Shown: in pieces, positions 44,099 through 51,852 of the stretch
How positions within the stretch are numbered: position 1 is the stretch's first letter
How the letters are laid out: each line of letters begins with the position of its first letter
Origin: Betaproteobacteria bacterium
GTDB taxonomy: Bacteria; Pseudomonadota; Gammaproteobacteria; Burkholderiales; Casimicrobiaceae
Length of the DNA stretch: 64,000 nt
Assembly: GCA_029884335.1 (NCBI GenBank)
Contig: JAOUIA010000011.1
Span: forward strand, 1-64,000
Direction: 5' to 3'
The notes under the pieces: generated by a model
Seen by the model: the letters and a program-made list of their open reading frames with translations, nothing else
What the model was told of the DNA's origin: nothing
The model's database searches: none
Position numbers and translations under genes: made by a program

Positions 44099-44902
44099 AT
44101 GCGAACGATTGCAGGACTCGCGGCTTGCGCGATCGGCCTCGGATTCAACGGAGCTTCCGCCGCCCAGGACAGCGCCGAGGACCTGGCAAAGAAGCTCGCC
44201 AATCCGATCGCAGCGCTGATCAGCGTCCCGTTCCAGCTCAACTACGACCGCGGCATCGGCCCCGTCGACGACGGCTCGCGCTGGCTGCTCAACGTCCAGC
44301 CGGTCGTCCCGATGTCGCTCGACGCGGACTGGAACGTGATCTCGCGCACGATCCTGCCGGTGGTGCAGCAGGAGGACGTCTTCCCCGGAGCGGGCAGCCA
44401 GTTCGGGCTGGGCGACACCGTGCAGAGCTTCTTCTTCTCGCCGAAGAAGCCGACGGCGAACGGCGTGATCTGGGGCGTGGGCCCGGTGCTGCTGCTGCCC
44501 ACCGCCACCGACGACCTGCTGGGCGCGGAGAAGTGGGGCCTCGGTCCGACCGCGGTTGCGCTCAAGCAGGACGGCCCGTGGACCTACGGGCTCCTGTTCA
44601 ACCACCTCTGGTCGGTCGCGGGCACCAGCTCGCGCCCCGACCTCAGCACCACGTTCCTGCAGCCGTTCCTCTCGTACACGACGAAGGACGCGTGGACTTT
44701 CACGCTGCAGACGGAGACGACCTACGACTGGAAGGGCGAGCAGTGGACGGTCCCGGTCAACGCGCTGGTGAGCAAGGTGGCGAAGGTCGGCGACCAGCTG
44801 GTGAGCTTCGGGGCCGGTGCGCGCTACTGGGCCGAGGGCCCGCAGTCGGCGCCGCATGGCTGGGGCCTGCGCTTCCTCGTCACGCTCCTCTTCCCCCGAT
44901 GA
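44099..44902 (+). CDS. Outer-membrane transporter-like protein (MetA/phenol-degradation type barrel)
   Basis: A 267-residue exported protein with signal peptide 1-22 (ASAAQ). The body reads as antiparallel beta-strands (SVPFQLNYDRGIG, RWLLNVQPVVPMSLD, NVISRTILPVVQQED, WGVGPVLLLPTATDDLLGAEKWGLGPTAVAL, YGLLFNHLWSVAG, FTLQTETTYDWKGEQWTVPVNALVSK). The layout fits the family of barrels annotated as neuromodulin-like or MetA-pathway transporters, thought to admit hydrophobic or aromatic compounds. It follows the HAD gene by 58 bases and is probably in the same transcript. The substrate is unknown. Confidence 0.75.
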   Translation: MRTIAGLAACAIGLGFNGASAAQDSAEDLAKKLANPIAALISVPFQLNYDRGIGPVDDGSRWLLNVQPVVPMSLDADWNVISRTILPVVQQEDVFPGAGSQFGLGDTVQSFFFSPKKPTANGVIWGVGPVLLLPTATDDLLGAEKWGLGPTAVALKQDGPWTYGLLFNHLWSVAGTSSRPDLSTTFLQPFLSYTTKDAWTFTLQTETTYDWKGEQWTVPVNALVSKVAKVGDQLVSFGAGARYWAEGPQSAPHGWGLRFLVTLLFPR

Positions 44903-44903
44903 C

Positions 44904-44952
44904 CTGATCGCGCCCGCGAGCGGCCGCGGCGCTCCGTGGATCGGGCGATCAG
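44904..44952. terminator. Possible bidirectional hairpin between convergent genes
   Basis: CTGATCGC (44904-44911) pairs with GCGATCAG (44945-44952) across a GC-rich loop that can pair further. It lies between the barrel gene and the convergent HipH-type gene and overlaps the latter's stop codon. No U-run is present. Confidence 0.35.
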
Positions 44953-46370
44953 ACCTTGCCCGCGATGTCGTCGAGCGACTCGGCGTTGCGCCGGCAGGTG
45001 TCGCGAAACGGTTCGCTGATGCGGGTGTCGGCCGCAGCTGCCGACCAGAATTCGATGGCGGCGGCGCAGGCGGCAAGCCACGTCGCTCGCTGCGCTGGCA
45101 ACGGCAGCGCAGGCGCGAAATCGCGTGCCGGCACCTCGCCGCCGGGAAGCGGCGCGTACATCATCGGCAGCATGTCGTACGTCGGCGCGAGGCGCAGCGG
45201 CTCTCCTACACGGAAGCTCAGGTTGCCGAGGTGCATGTCGGTGTTCGCGATCAGGCGGCCGTACCACCACAGGTGATCCACGGCCGCTGCGGCATCGGGC
45301 TCGATGAGCTTCATGCCCTGCAGCCGCCCGGCGATGTCCGGCCACGCCGTCGTGCGCGAGCCCACGAACGCGCCCTGCAGGGACTCGAGGTCGCACACGG
45401 GCAGTCGCCCGTGCTCGCCGATGCGGTCGAAGCGCTCGACCTCGATGAACGTGCGTCCGGCGTGCTCCAGCAAGCGCGAACGTGCGGGCCCGGGTCCGGG
45501 CAATCGTGCCGAGCTGGCGAGGGCAAGGTGCTCGCAGGCGAGCAGGTCCGCCCACCGTCGCTCCGCGGCGGAACCGGCGGCCCCCGAGAACTTGACGAGG
45601 ACGTGCGGTGTCGTCGCGCCCGCCTGCTCGCGCGCCGCGGTGAACTTGGGGAATTCGCCGGCCGCGCTCGAGCCGCCGCCGGCAAGTGCGACGGCGTCTT
45701 CGGCGCGTGCGGCGTAGGCGACGGGAATCTCGCGCTCATGCAACGGCGCCGGCGGCCGGACCTTCGCTTCCAGCCAGCGTTCGTACGCGGAGTCGCCGAC
45801 GATCAGGTTGCCCGGCGCATCCGCGCCACGCTGGCTCAGCACCCAGACGACGTCGTCGTCGCTCCACTCCTCGGGGTCAGGGGCCACGCCGAGCGCACGA
45901 TGCTCGGCGCGGGCGAATTGGCGTCCGAGGTAGCCCTGCGGGCGTATCGCGAGCACCGGGTACGGCAGGCCGTCCCACCAGCCGTCCCGGGACACGGCCG
46001 GTACGGGCCAGCCGGCTTCCGCCAGCGACATGAGGCTGCCCTGCGGAGCGGCCAGCGCAAGCGTCGCCAGCGGTGCCGCGCTCCCACTCCGATCGACCTG
46101 GTAGACGGGGATGTCGGTCAGCGTGCCGCGCAGCGGCCGGCGCAGGGCGTAGCGCGCGCGCCGCGTGCGACCGGCAGCGAGCACCGACCCTTCGGGCAGG
46201 TCCCCCAGCAGGCGCCGGACCGACTGGCTGCTGACGCCGAGCGCAGTCGCAAGTTCAGCTGTGCCTTGCCGCGGCCGGAGTCGAAGGATCCGGACGAGGT
46301 TCTCGGAGAGCAGGGCGGTGGCGGCGCGCACGACTCGTTGCGTTGCTAAACGTGTTGCTAAACATCGCAC
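44949..46370 (-). CDS. HipA-family kinase of the solitary HipH/YjjJ type
   Basis: A 473-residue protein with an N-terminal winged helix (about 20-60: LRPRQGTAELATALGVSSQSVRRLL) joined to a HipA-like Ser/Thr kinase. Kinase landmarks are FPKFTA (ATP lysine), LIANTDMHLGNLSF (catalytic loop with Asp and metal Asn) and PTYDMLPMMY (the DFG-like Asp). The layout matches E. coli YjjJ (HipH), a toxin kinase without a HipB partner; no HipB-like gene adjoins. HipA proteins phosphorylate aminoacyl-tRNA synthetases to stop growth. The given start is GTG 46370, but the first 13 codons lie over tandem repeats; GTG 46331 may be the true start. Confidence 0.82.
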   Translation of the reverse strand: MRCLATRLATQRVVRAATALLSENLVRILRLRPRQGTAELATALGVSSQSVRRLLGDLPEGSVLAAGRTRRARYALRRPLRGTLTDIPVYQVDRSGSAAPLATLALAAPQGSLMSLAEAGWPVPAVSRDGWWDGLPYPVLAIRPQGYLGRQFARAEHRALGVAPDPEEWSDDDVVWVLSQRGADAPGNLIVGDSAYERWLEAKVRPPAPLHEREIPVAYAARAEDAVALAGGGSSAAGEFPKFTAAREQAGATTPHVLVKFSGAAGSAAERRWADLLACEHLALASSARLPGPGPARSRLLEHAGRTFIEVERFDRIGEHGRLPVCDLESLQGAFVGSRTTAWPDIAGRLQGMKLIEPDAAAAVDHLWWYGRLIANTDMHLGNLSFRVGEPLRLAPTYDMLPMMYAPLPGGEVPARDFAPALPLPAQRATWLAACAAAIEFWSAAAADTRISEPFRDTCRRNAESLDDIAGKV

Positions 46371-46434
46371 AAAAAGTGCAGATTTTCAATATTGTAAGCA
46401 CATGTACCAGTGAAAGCTGTTGCCAATATTGGCA
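46342..46434 (-). promoter_or_regulatory. AT-rich promoter/operator region of the HipH-type gene
   Basis: Two direct repeats GTTGCTAAAC (46342-46351 and 46354-46363) lie 12 bases apart. Upstream are two CAATATTG palindromes, at 46387-46394 and at 46424-46431; the second is the core of TGCCAATATTGGCA. Their centres are 37 bases apart. The region is much more AT-rich than the surrounding DNA. Its own winged-helix domain makes autoregulation plausible. Confidence 0.5.
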
Positions 46435-46501
46435 GCAATACGACATCGCGTGAACGATGGGCAGAAGAGCAGCCGCCCATGGCCTATGTGCAGACAGCAA
46501 C

Positions 46502-46523
46502 AAGCCCGGCCTGGGCCGGGCTT
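46502..46523 (-). terminator. Hairpin terminator of ctpA
   Basis: AAGCCCGGCC (46502-46511) pairs perfectly with GGCCGGGCTT (46514-46523). On the minus strand it follows the ctpA stop by 23 bases. The tail is GTTGCTGT rather than a clean U-run, so termination may be partial. Confidence 0.6.
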
Positions 46524-46546
46524 GCGCTTGGGCCGGACAGCCGGGA

Positions 46547-48001
46547 CTACTTCACGGCCGCCGGCTTGTCCTTGGCGGGTGCCGCCAGGCTGGACGGCGT
46601 GGTCGCGGCCGCCGACTGCGTGCGGTTCGAGGCGACGACGGGCTCGCCCTTCAGGTGGTTGATGGCCTGACGGAGCTGGAAGTCCTCGGCCGGCGCGCCG
46701 AACTCGAAGCGCGGCGGCGGCGCCTGCTTCTCGTCCTTGTCCTGCGGCGAGGGGCGGGCGCTCGCTCCGGGAGGCGGCGTCGCGGCCGCGCCCGGCTTGT
46801 TCGTCTCGAGGTGGCGCTCGAGGTTCGCCTCGCGGATGCGGTTGGGCGAGTCGCGGCCGTCGTCGATGGCCACGTCCGGCTCGATGCCCTTGGCCTGGAT
46901 CGAGCGGCCCGACGGCGTGTAGTAGCGCGCCGTGGTCAGCTTGAGGCCGGCGCTGCTGCCAAGCGGCAGGATCGTCTGCACCGAGCCCTTGCCGAACGTG
47001 CCCATCCCCATGACCGTCGCGCGCTTGTGGTCCTGCAACGCGCCGGCGACGATCTCGGAGGCCGAGGCCGTGCCGCCGTCGACCAGCACGACCAGCGGGA
47101 CCTTCTTGACGCCCGCGGGCAGGTCGCGCAGGTAGTCCTCGCCGCGGCCGCGCATGTAGTGCTCGCGCGACGCGGTGAGGCGCATGCGCGCGTCCGGCGT
47201 GCGCCCGTCGGTGTAGACGACCAGCGCGTCCTTCGGCAGGAACGCCGCGGACACCGCCACGGCCTGGTTGAGCAGGCCGCCCGGGTCGCTGCGCACGTCG
47301 AGCACGAGGCCCTTGAGCTCGCCCTGCTTGTAGAAATCGCGCAGCGCCTTGGCCAGATCCTCGCCGGTGCGCTCCTGGAAATTGCGCACGCGGATGTAGC
47401 CGTAGCCCGGCTCGAGCATCTTCGCGCGCACGCTCTTGACGCTGATCTCCTCGCGCGTGAGCGTCACCGTGATCAACGCGTCCGCGCCCTTGCGCTGCAG
47501 CGTCAGCACCACCTCGGTGCCCGGCTTGCCGCGCATCTTCTCGACCGCCTTGGACAGCGGCATGCCCCGCGTGGCGGTGTCGTCGATCTTGACGATCAGG
47601 TCGCCGGCCTGGACGCCGGCGCGGAACGCGGGCGTGTCCTCGATCGGCGAGACCACGCGGATGAAGCCGTCCTCGACGCCCACCTCGATGCCGAGCCCGC
47701 CGAAGCGGCCCTGCGTGCTGACCTGCAATTCCTTGAACGCGTCGGCGTCGAGGAAGTCGGAGTGCGGGTCGAGCCCCCGCACCATCCCGTGGATCGCTTC
47801 CTTGATCAGCTTCTCGTCGCTGACCTGCTCGACGTAGTCGCTCTTGATCTTGCCGAAGACCGCCGACAGGAGCTGCAGGTCCTCGTAGGGGATCGGCAGC
47901 TTGGCCTCGCGCTGGGCGACCGCGCTGAAGTTGAGGGACAGCAGCACCCCCAGCACCGTGCCCAGGCCGATCAGGCCCGCTTTCTTCCATCCGTCGCGCA
48001 T
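46547..48001 (-). CDS. ctpA: C-terminal processing protease, S41 family
   Basis: A periplasmic Ser-Lys protease of 484 residues. A signal-anchor helix covers about 8-28. A PDZ domain spans about 85-165 (FGGLGIEVGVEDGFIRVVSPIEDTPAFRAGVQAGD). The catalytic domain has GGTASASEIVAGALQDHKRA and GTFGKGSVQ; by alignment to E. coli Prc the nucleophile is Ser313, with Asp324 and the general base Lys338. The last 90 residues are Pro/Ala/Lys-rich with one conserved-looking block (EFGAPAEDFQLRQAINHLKG). Substrates in other bacteria include penicillin-binding proteins and murein hydrolases. The 219-bp gap to gpmI shows no gene. Confidence 0.93.
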   Translation of the reverse strand: MRDGWKKAGLIGLGTVLGVLLSLNFSAVAQREAKLPIPYEDLQLLSAVFGKIKSDYVEQVSDEKLIKEAIHGMVRGLDPHSDFLDADAFKELQVSTQGRFGGLGIEVGVEDGFIRVVSPIEDTPAFRAGVQAGDLIVKIDDTATRGMPLSKAVEKMRGKPGTEVVLTLQRKGADALITVTLTREEISVKSVRAKMLEPGYGYIRVRNFQERTGEDLAKALRDFYKQGELKGLVLDVRSDPGGLLNQAVAVSAAFLPKDALVVYTDGRTPDARMRLTASREHYMRGRGEDYLRDLPAGVKKVPLVVLVDGGTASASEIVAGALQDHKRATVMGMGTFGKGSVQTILPLGSSAGLKLTTARYYTPSGRSIQAKGIEPDVAIDDGRDSPNRIREANLERHLETNKPGAAATPPPGASARPSPQDKDEKQAPPPRFEFGAPAEDFQLRQAINHLKGEPVVASNRTQSAAATTPSSLAAPAKDKPAAVK

Positions 48002-48220
48002 CGCTCTTCTTTCCTTTGCCGCCCTGCGGGCAAGTATGCGGGAATCGCTTCCCGATCGAAAGCGCCGGCCGCTCGCTGCGTGGCGCCGCCGGACGGGTCT
48101 TCCGCCGTCCGCGGGGCGCCTCCCGTCGTGGGGCCACGCGGATTGGTCCGCGTCCCGTAGACGGAGTTCCCCGGTCGGAGAAATTCCCCGGCGGGCCGCG
48201 TCTGGGGCGATAGCGAACGC

Positions 48221-49798
48221 TTACTGTCCGAACTGGACAAGCGAGCGCCCGGTCATCTCTGCCGGCTGCGGCAGTTCCATCATGGCCAGCAGCGTGGGCG
48301 CGACGTCCTGCAGCGCGCCGCCGGAGCGCACCCGCGCGCCCGGGCGGCCCACGTAGATGAACGGCACGACGTTGAGCGTGTGCGCGGTGTGCGCCTGCTG
48401 CGTGGCGTCGTCGCGCATTTTCTCCGCGTTGCCGTGGTCGGCGGTGATCACGACTTCGCCGCCGGCCTCGCGCGCCGCCGCCACGACGCGGCCGACGCAG
48501 GCGTCGAGCGCCTCGATGGCCCTGACCGCCGCCGCGAAGTCGCCGGTGTGCCCGACCATGTCGCCGTTGGCGTAGTTGCACACGATGGCGTCGTACTTGC
48601 CCGAGCGGATCGCCTCGACGAGGCGGTCCGTCACCTCCGGCGCGCTCATCTCGGGCTTCTGGTCGTAGGTGGCGACCTTCGGCGAAGGCACGAGGATGCG
48701 GTCCTCGCCGGGGTAGGGCGCCTCGTTGCCGCCGTTGAAGAAGTAGGTGACGTGCGCGTACTTCTCCGTCTCGGCGATCCGCAGCTGCGTGAGGCCCTGC
48801 CGCGAGACGATCTCGCCGAAGCCGTTGGCGAGCGTCTGCGGTGCGAACGCGACGGGCAGGCGGGCGAACTCCTCGCCGTAGCCGGCGAGGCAGACGAAGC
48901 GGGCGAGGCGCGGCACGCGTGCGCGCGGGAAGCCGTCGAACGCGGGGTCGGTGAGGGCGCGCGTCAGCTGCCGCGCGCGATCGGCGCGGAAGTTCATGAA
49001 CACGACGACGTCGCCGTCCTCCATGCGCGCGGGGTTGCCGTCGGCATCGAGGATCGCGGTGGCGCCGACGAACTCGTCGTTCTCGCCGCGCACGTAGGCG
49101 GCATCGAGCGCCTCTTGCGCCGAGCATGCCGCGTACCCCGCCGCCCCGTCGACCAGCAGCGCATACGCGGGCGCGACGCGCTCCCAGCGCTTGTCGCGAT
49201 CCATCGCGTAGTAGCGGCCGCAGATCGAGGCGACGCGCGCGCGTGCGCCGCGGGCCGCCGCCTTCGCGCAGGCCTCTTCCATGAGCGCGAGCGAGGCCGC
49301 GGCGCTGCGCGGCGGCGTGTCGCGGCCGTCGAGGAACGCGTGCACGTGGATCGTTGCGACGCCCTTGCGCGCGGCGAGGTCGACGAGCGCCGCCAGGTGG
49401 CGCTCGTGGCTGTGCACCCCGCCCGGCGAGGCGAGGCCGAGCACGTGCAGCGCCTTGCCGCCAGCCTTCGCGGCATCGAGCGCGTCGAGGATCGCCGGAT
49501 TGCGGTCGAACTCGCCGCTCGCGATCGCCTGGTCGATGCGCGTGTAGTCCTGGTAGACGACGCGGCCCGCGCCGATGTTGAGGTGGCCGACCTCGGAGTT
49601 GCCCATCTGCCCGCCGGGCAAGCCTACGTGGAGCTCCGACGCGTCGATCGTCGCGTGCGGGCAGTTCGCGCGCAATTCGTCGAAGTGCGGCGTGCGCGCG
49701 CGCGCGATCGCGTTGTCGGGCGCGTCGGGGCGCTCGCCGAAGCCGTCGAGGATGACCAGCACGACGGGACGCACGGCGGGGCGGAAGGGAGGAGGCAT
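48221..49798 (-). CDS. gpmI: 2,3-bisphosphoglycerate-independent phosphoglycerate mutase
   Basis: Interconverts 3- and 2-phosphoglycerate in glycolysis, with two manganese ions. The 525-residue product has the alkaline-phosphatase-like core: [10 protein letters not shown] (Asp18), [12 protein letters not shown] with the phosphoserine Ser68, [14 protein letters not shown], the [10 protein letters not shown] loop, [12 protein letters not shown] and [11 protein letters not shown]. The length is typical (about 510-550). A GGGAGGAGG ribosome site precedes the ATG. It is divergent from the rhodanese gene and runs toward ctpA. Confidence 0.96.
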   Translation of the reverse strand: MPPPFRPAVRPVVLVILDGFGERPDAPDNAIARARTPHFDELRANCPHATIDASELHVGLPGGQMGNSEVGHLNIGAGRVVYQDYTRIDQAIASGEFDRNPAILDALDAAKAGGKALHVLGLASPGGVHSHERHLAALVDLAARKGVATIHVHAFLDGRDTPPRSAAASLALMEEACAKAAARGARARVASICGRYYAMDRDKRWERVAPAYALLVDGAAGYAACSAQEALDAAYVRGENDEFVGATAILDADGNPARMEDGDVVVFMNFRADRARQLTRALTDPAFDGFPRARVPRLARFVCLAGYGEEFARLPVAFAPQTLANGFGEIVSRQGLTQLRIAETEKYAHVTYFFNGGNEAPYPGEDRILVPSPKVATYDQKPEMSAPEVTDRLVEAIRSGKYDAIVCNYANGDMVGHTGDFAAAVRAIEALDACVGRVVAAAREAGGEVVITADHGNAEKMRDDATQQAHTAHTLNVVPFIYVGRPGARVRSGGALQDVAPTLLAMMELPQPAEMTGRSLVQFGQ

Positions 49799-49866
49799 GC
49801 TTCGCTTGGGCGGGGCGCCGGGTCGCGGGCAGGACCTCGACGGGGAGGGCGCGGCGGCGGTTCGGC

Positions 49867-49872
49867 TATCAT
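49867..49872 (+). promoter_or_regulatory. -10 element of the rhodanese-grxC-secB operon
   Basis: TATCAT at 49867-49872 in an AT-rich patch (CTATCATTTTAC) 27 bases before the rhodanese ATG. The -35 region is GC-rich without a clear hexamer. Confidence 0.4.
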
Positions 49873-49899
49873 TTTACTTTGCCGCCCGCGAATCGACCG

Positions 49900-50313
49900 A
49901 TGCCGTTCCTCCAGGAAAACTGGCTGCTGATCCTCGTCGCCTTCGTCTCCGGCGCGATGCTCGTCTGGCCGCTCGTGCAGAAGCGCTTCTCGCCGATGAA
50001 GGAGCTGGGCACGCTCGGCGCGACGCACCTCCTCAACCAGCAGGACGCGGTGCTCCTCGACGTGCGCGAGACGAAGGAATACGAGGGCGGGCGCGCGCCG
50101 CAGGCCGTGCACATTCCGCTCTCGCAGCTCGAAGCGCGCGCGGGCGAGCTCGCGAAGCACGCCGGCCGCCCGGTGATCGCCTACTGCGCGACGGGCAGCC
50201 GCTCGCGCATGGCCGGCGCGGCGCTGGCGAAGGCGGGCTTCAAGGACATCTACAACCTGAACGGCGGCTTCCGCGCCTGGAAGGACGCAGGCCTGCCGGT
50301 GGAGAAGTCATGA
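49900..50313 (+). CDS. Membrane-anchored rhodanese-like sulfurtransferase
   Basis: A 137-residue protein with one N-terminal transmembrane helix (about 7-26) and a single rhodanese domain. The active-site loop is CATGSRS with Cys96, and DVRETKEYEGG and NLNGGFRAWKDAGLPV are the usual flanking motifs. It would carry a persulfide on the cysteine; partner and membrane side are uncertain. This gene before grxC and secB is the common order in betaproteobacteria. The stop overlaps the grxC start (ATGA). I chose the ATG at 49900 over an upstream TTG. Confidence 0.9.
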   Translation: MPFLQENWLLILVAFVSGAMLVWPLVQKRFSPMKELGTLGATHLLNQQDAVLLDVRETKEYEGGRAPQAVHIPLSQLEARAGELAKHAGRPVIAYCATGSRSRMAGAALAKAGFKDIYNLNGGFRAWKDAGLPVEKS

Positions 50314-50606
50314 CCGCGCAGGAAGCGCCGCCGGGCGGGGTGGCGATGCCGCCGGTGACGATGTACACGACGGCCGTGTGCCCGTTCTGCCTGCAGGCGG
50401 AGCGGCTGCTCGCGAGCCGCGGCGTCACCGCGATCGACAAGATCCGCGTCGACCAGGACCCCGGGCGGCGCGCGGAGATGATGGCGCGCACCGGCCGGCG
50501 CACGGTGCCGCAGATCTACATCGGCGAGGCGCACGTCGGCGGCTACGACGACCTGGTCGCGCTCGAGCGCTCGGGCAAGCTCGCCGCGCTGCTCGCGCCG
50601 CGCTGA
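50310..50606 (+). CDS. grxC: Glutaredoxin 3
   Basis: A glutathione-dependent thiol-disulfide oxidoreductase of 98 residues. The redox site CPFC is at residues 24-27, preceded by VTMYTTAV. RTVPQIYIGEAHVGGYDDL carries the cis-proline and glutathione-binding residues. The ATG overlaps the rhodanese stop; an internal ATG (50346) would give a more typical 86-residue protein and follows a G-rich site, so the first 12 residues may not be made. It sits between rhodanese and secB. Confidence 0.92.
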   Translation: MTAQEAPPGGVAMPPVTMYTTAVCPFCLQAERLLASRGVTAIDKIRVDQDPGRRAEMMARTGRRTVPQIYIGEAHVGGYDDLVALERSGKLAALLAPR

Positions 50607-50682
50607 CGCCGGTCGTCGCGGCGGCCCGCCGGGCCGGGGCGGAGTAAAATCGGTCGTTTTGACCTTTTCCCAGGGAAGCCCC

Positions 50683-51168
50683 ATGGCCGAGCAGCAACCC
50701 GCCCCCGCGGGCGAGCAGAACGTGGTGCAGTTCAGCGTCGACCGCATCTACGTCAAGGATCTCTCGCTCGAGAACCCCGGCTCGCCGCAGTCGTTCCAGA
50801 TGACCGAGCCGCCGCAGGTCGAGGTCGGCCTGCGCTCGCGCACCGACGTGCTCGCGCCGGACGTCTACGAGTGCGTGCTCACGGTCACCGTGACGGCGAA
50901 GGCGGGCGACCGCACGATCTTCCTCGCCGAGGCGGCGCAGGCGGGCATCTTCACCATCAAGGGCGTGCCGGCCGACCAGATGCAGCCGGTCATCGCGATC
51001 CACTGCCCGACCGTGCTCTTCCCGTACGTGCGCGAGACGATCGCCGACGCGACGCTGCGCGCAGGCTACCCGCCGGTGCACCTGCAGCCGATCAACTTCG
51101 AGTCGCTGTACGCGCAGCAGGTCGCGCAGATGCAGGCGCAACCGGCGGCAGCGGCCAGCGTCAACTGA
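50683..51168 (+). CDS. secB: Protein-export chaperone SecB
   Basis: A tetrameric cytoplasmic chaperone that keeps precursors unfolded for SecA. The 161-residue product (E. coli 155) has FSVDRIYVKDLSLENPGSP, QVEVGLRSR, the PxxLFPYVRETIADATLRAGYPP block and QPINFESLYAQQ. A CAGGGAAG ribosome site precedes the ATG. It may share the promoter of the rhodanese-grxC genes, although TAAAAT at about 50645 could be a -10 of its own. Confidence 0.96.
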   Translation: MAEQQPAPAGEQNVVQFSVDRIYVKDLSLENPGSPQSFQMTEPPQVEVGLRSRTDVLAPDVYECVLTVTVTAKAGDRTIFLAEAAQAGIFTIKGVPADQMQPVIAIHCPTVLFPYVRETIADATLRAGYPPVHLQPINFESLYAQQVAQMQAQPAAAASVN

Positions 51169-51175
51169 GCCGGCG

Positions 51176-51652
51176 ATGCGGCAGGCGCTCGCGCGCTGCA
51201 CGCGCCTCGCCGCTGTGGCGTTCGCGCTGACCGCGACTGTGGCGACGGGCGCGGAGTACCGCGTCACCGCCGAGCAGCCGACGGTCCTCTACGACGGGCC
51301 GTCGACGAAGTCGAATCCGCAGTTCCTCTACGGCCGCGACGTGCCGGTCGAGGTGATCGTCAGCGTCGAGGGCTGGGCGAAGGTGCGCGACGCCGGCGGC
51401 ACGATCGGCTGGATCGAGCGCAAGGCGCTCGCCGAGCGGCGGATGCTGATGGTGCGCGTCCCGCTCGCGGAGGTGCGTGAGCGCGCCGACGACGCCGCAC
51501 CGGTCGCCTTCCGCGCGGAGCAGAACGTACTGCTCGAGCTGGCCGAGCCGGCGACCTCCGCGGCGACGGCGACGAATCCCGGCTGGCTCAAGGTGCGCCA
51601 CCGCGACGGCGCGAGCGGCTTCGTGCGCATCGCGCAGGTCTTCGGGCTCTAG
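51176..51652 (+). CDS. Exported SH3-domain protein
   Basis: A 158-residue protein with signal peptide 1-25 (ATGAE). Two SH3b-like beta modules follow: YRVTAEQPTVLYDGPSTKSNPQFLYGRDVPVEVIVSVEGWAKVRDAGG, and a second half with GWLKVRHRDGASGFVRIAQVFG. Bacterial SH3 proteins of this kind are periplasmic and thought to bind cell-wall material. It begins 7 bases after secB and precedes gpsA, a conserved order in Burkholderiales. Its TAG stop is formed at the left edge of the second MITE-like element. Confidence 0.88.
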   Translation: MRQALARCTRLAAVAFALTATVATGAEYRVTAEQPTVLYDGPSTKSNPQFLYGRDVPVEVIVSVEGWAKVRDAGGTIGWIERKALAERRMLMVRVPLAEVRERADDAAPVAFRAEQNVLLELAEPATSAATATNPGWLKVRHRDGASGFVRIAQVFGL

Positions 51653-51841
51653 CGTCCCGCACCGGAAGTTCCTTTGCACAAGGACGGGCGAGAAGTGACG
51701 CGCTGCATTGTTGCCGGCCTTGCGGGTATTGGCGATACCCGCTGCGACCGGCGTCGCGCAGCGCGCCATTTTCGTCGTCCTTGTTCGGGCGGCGGTGGTT
51801 GCTGCGCTGCGACAAGGCAAGGAACCTCCGGTACGGGACGC
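51652..51841. mobile_element. MITE-like element, copy 2 (about 190 bp)
   Basis: Matches copy 1 along its whole length, with roughly nine in ten positions identical by eye. The terminal inverted repeats start GCGTCCCG and have two internal mismatches plus one extra T. The left flank is TA and the right flank TT, so the target duplication is decayed or imperfect. As in copy 1, TA plus the first G makes the stop codon of the upstream gene (SH3 protein), and the next start codon (gpsA) follows 11 bases after the right end. Confidence 0.8.
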
Positions 51842-51852
51842 TTGCAATTCCC

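Noticed and set aside
44949-46500. Classical hipBA toxin-antitoxin pair
   Set aside because: No HipB-like Cro/cI gene is present on either side; the helix-turn-helix is fused to the kinase.
47971-48240. A small gene in the gap between ctpA and gpmI on the minus strand
   Set aside because: The 89-codon frame overlaps both neighbours, is polar and low in information, and lacks a convincing ribosome site.
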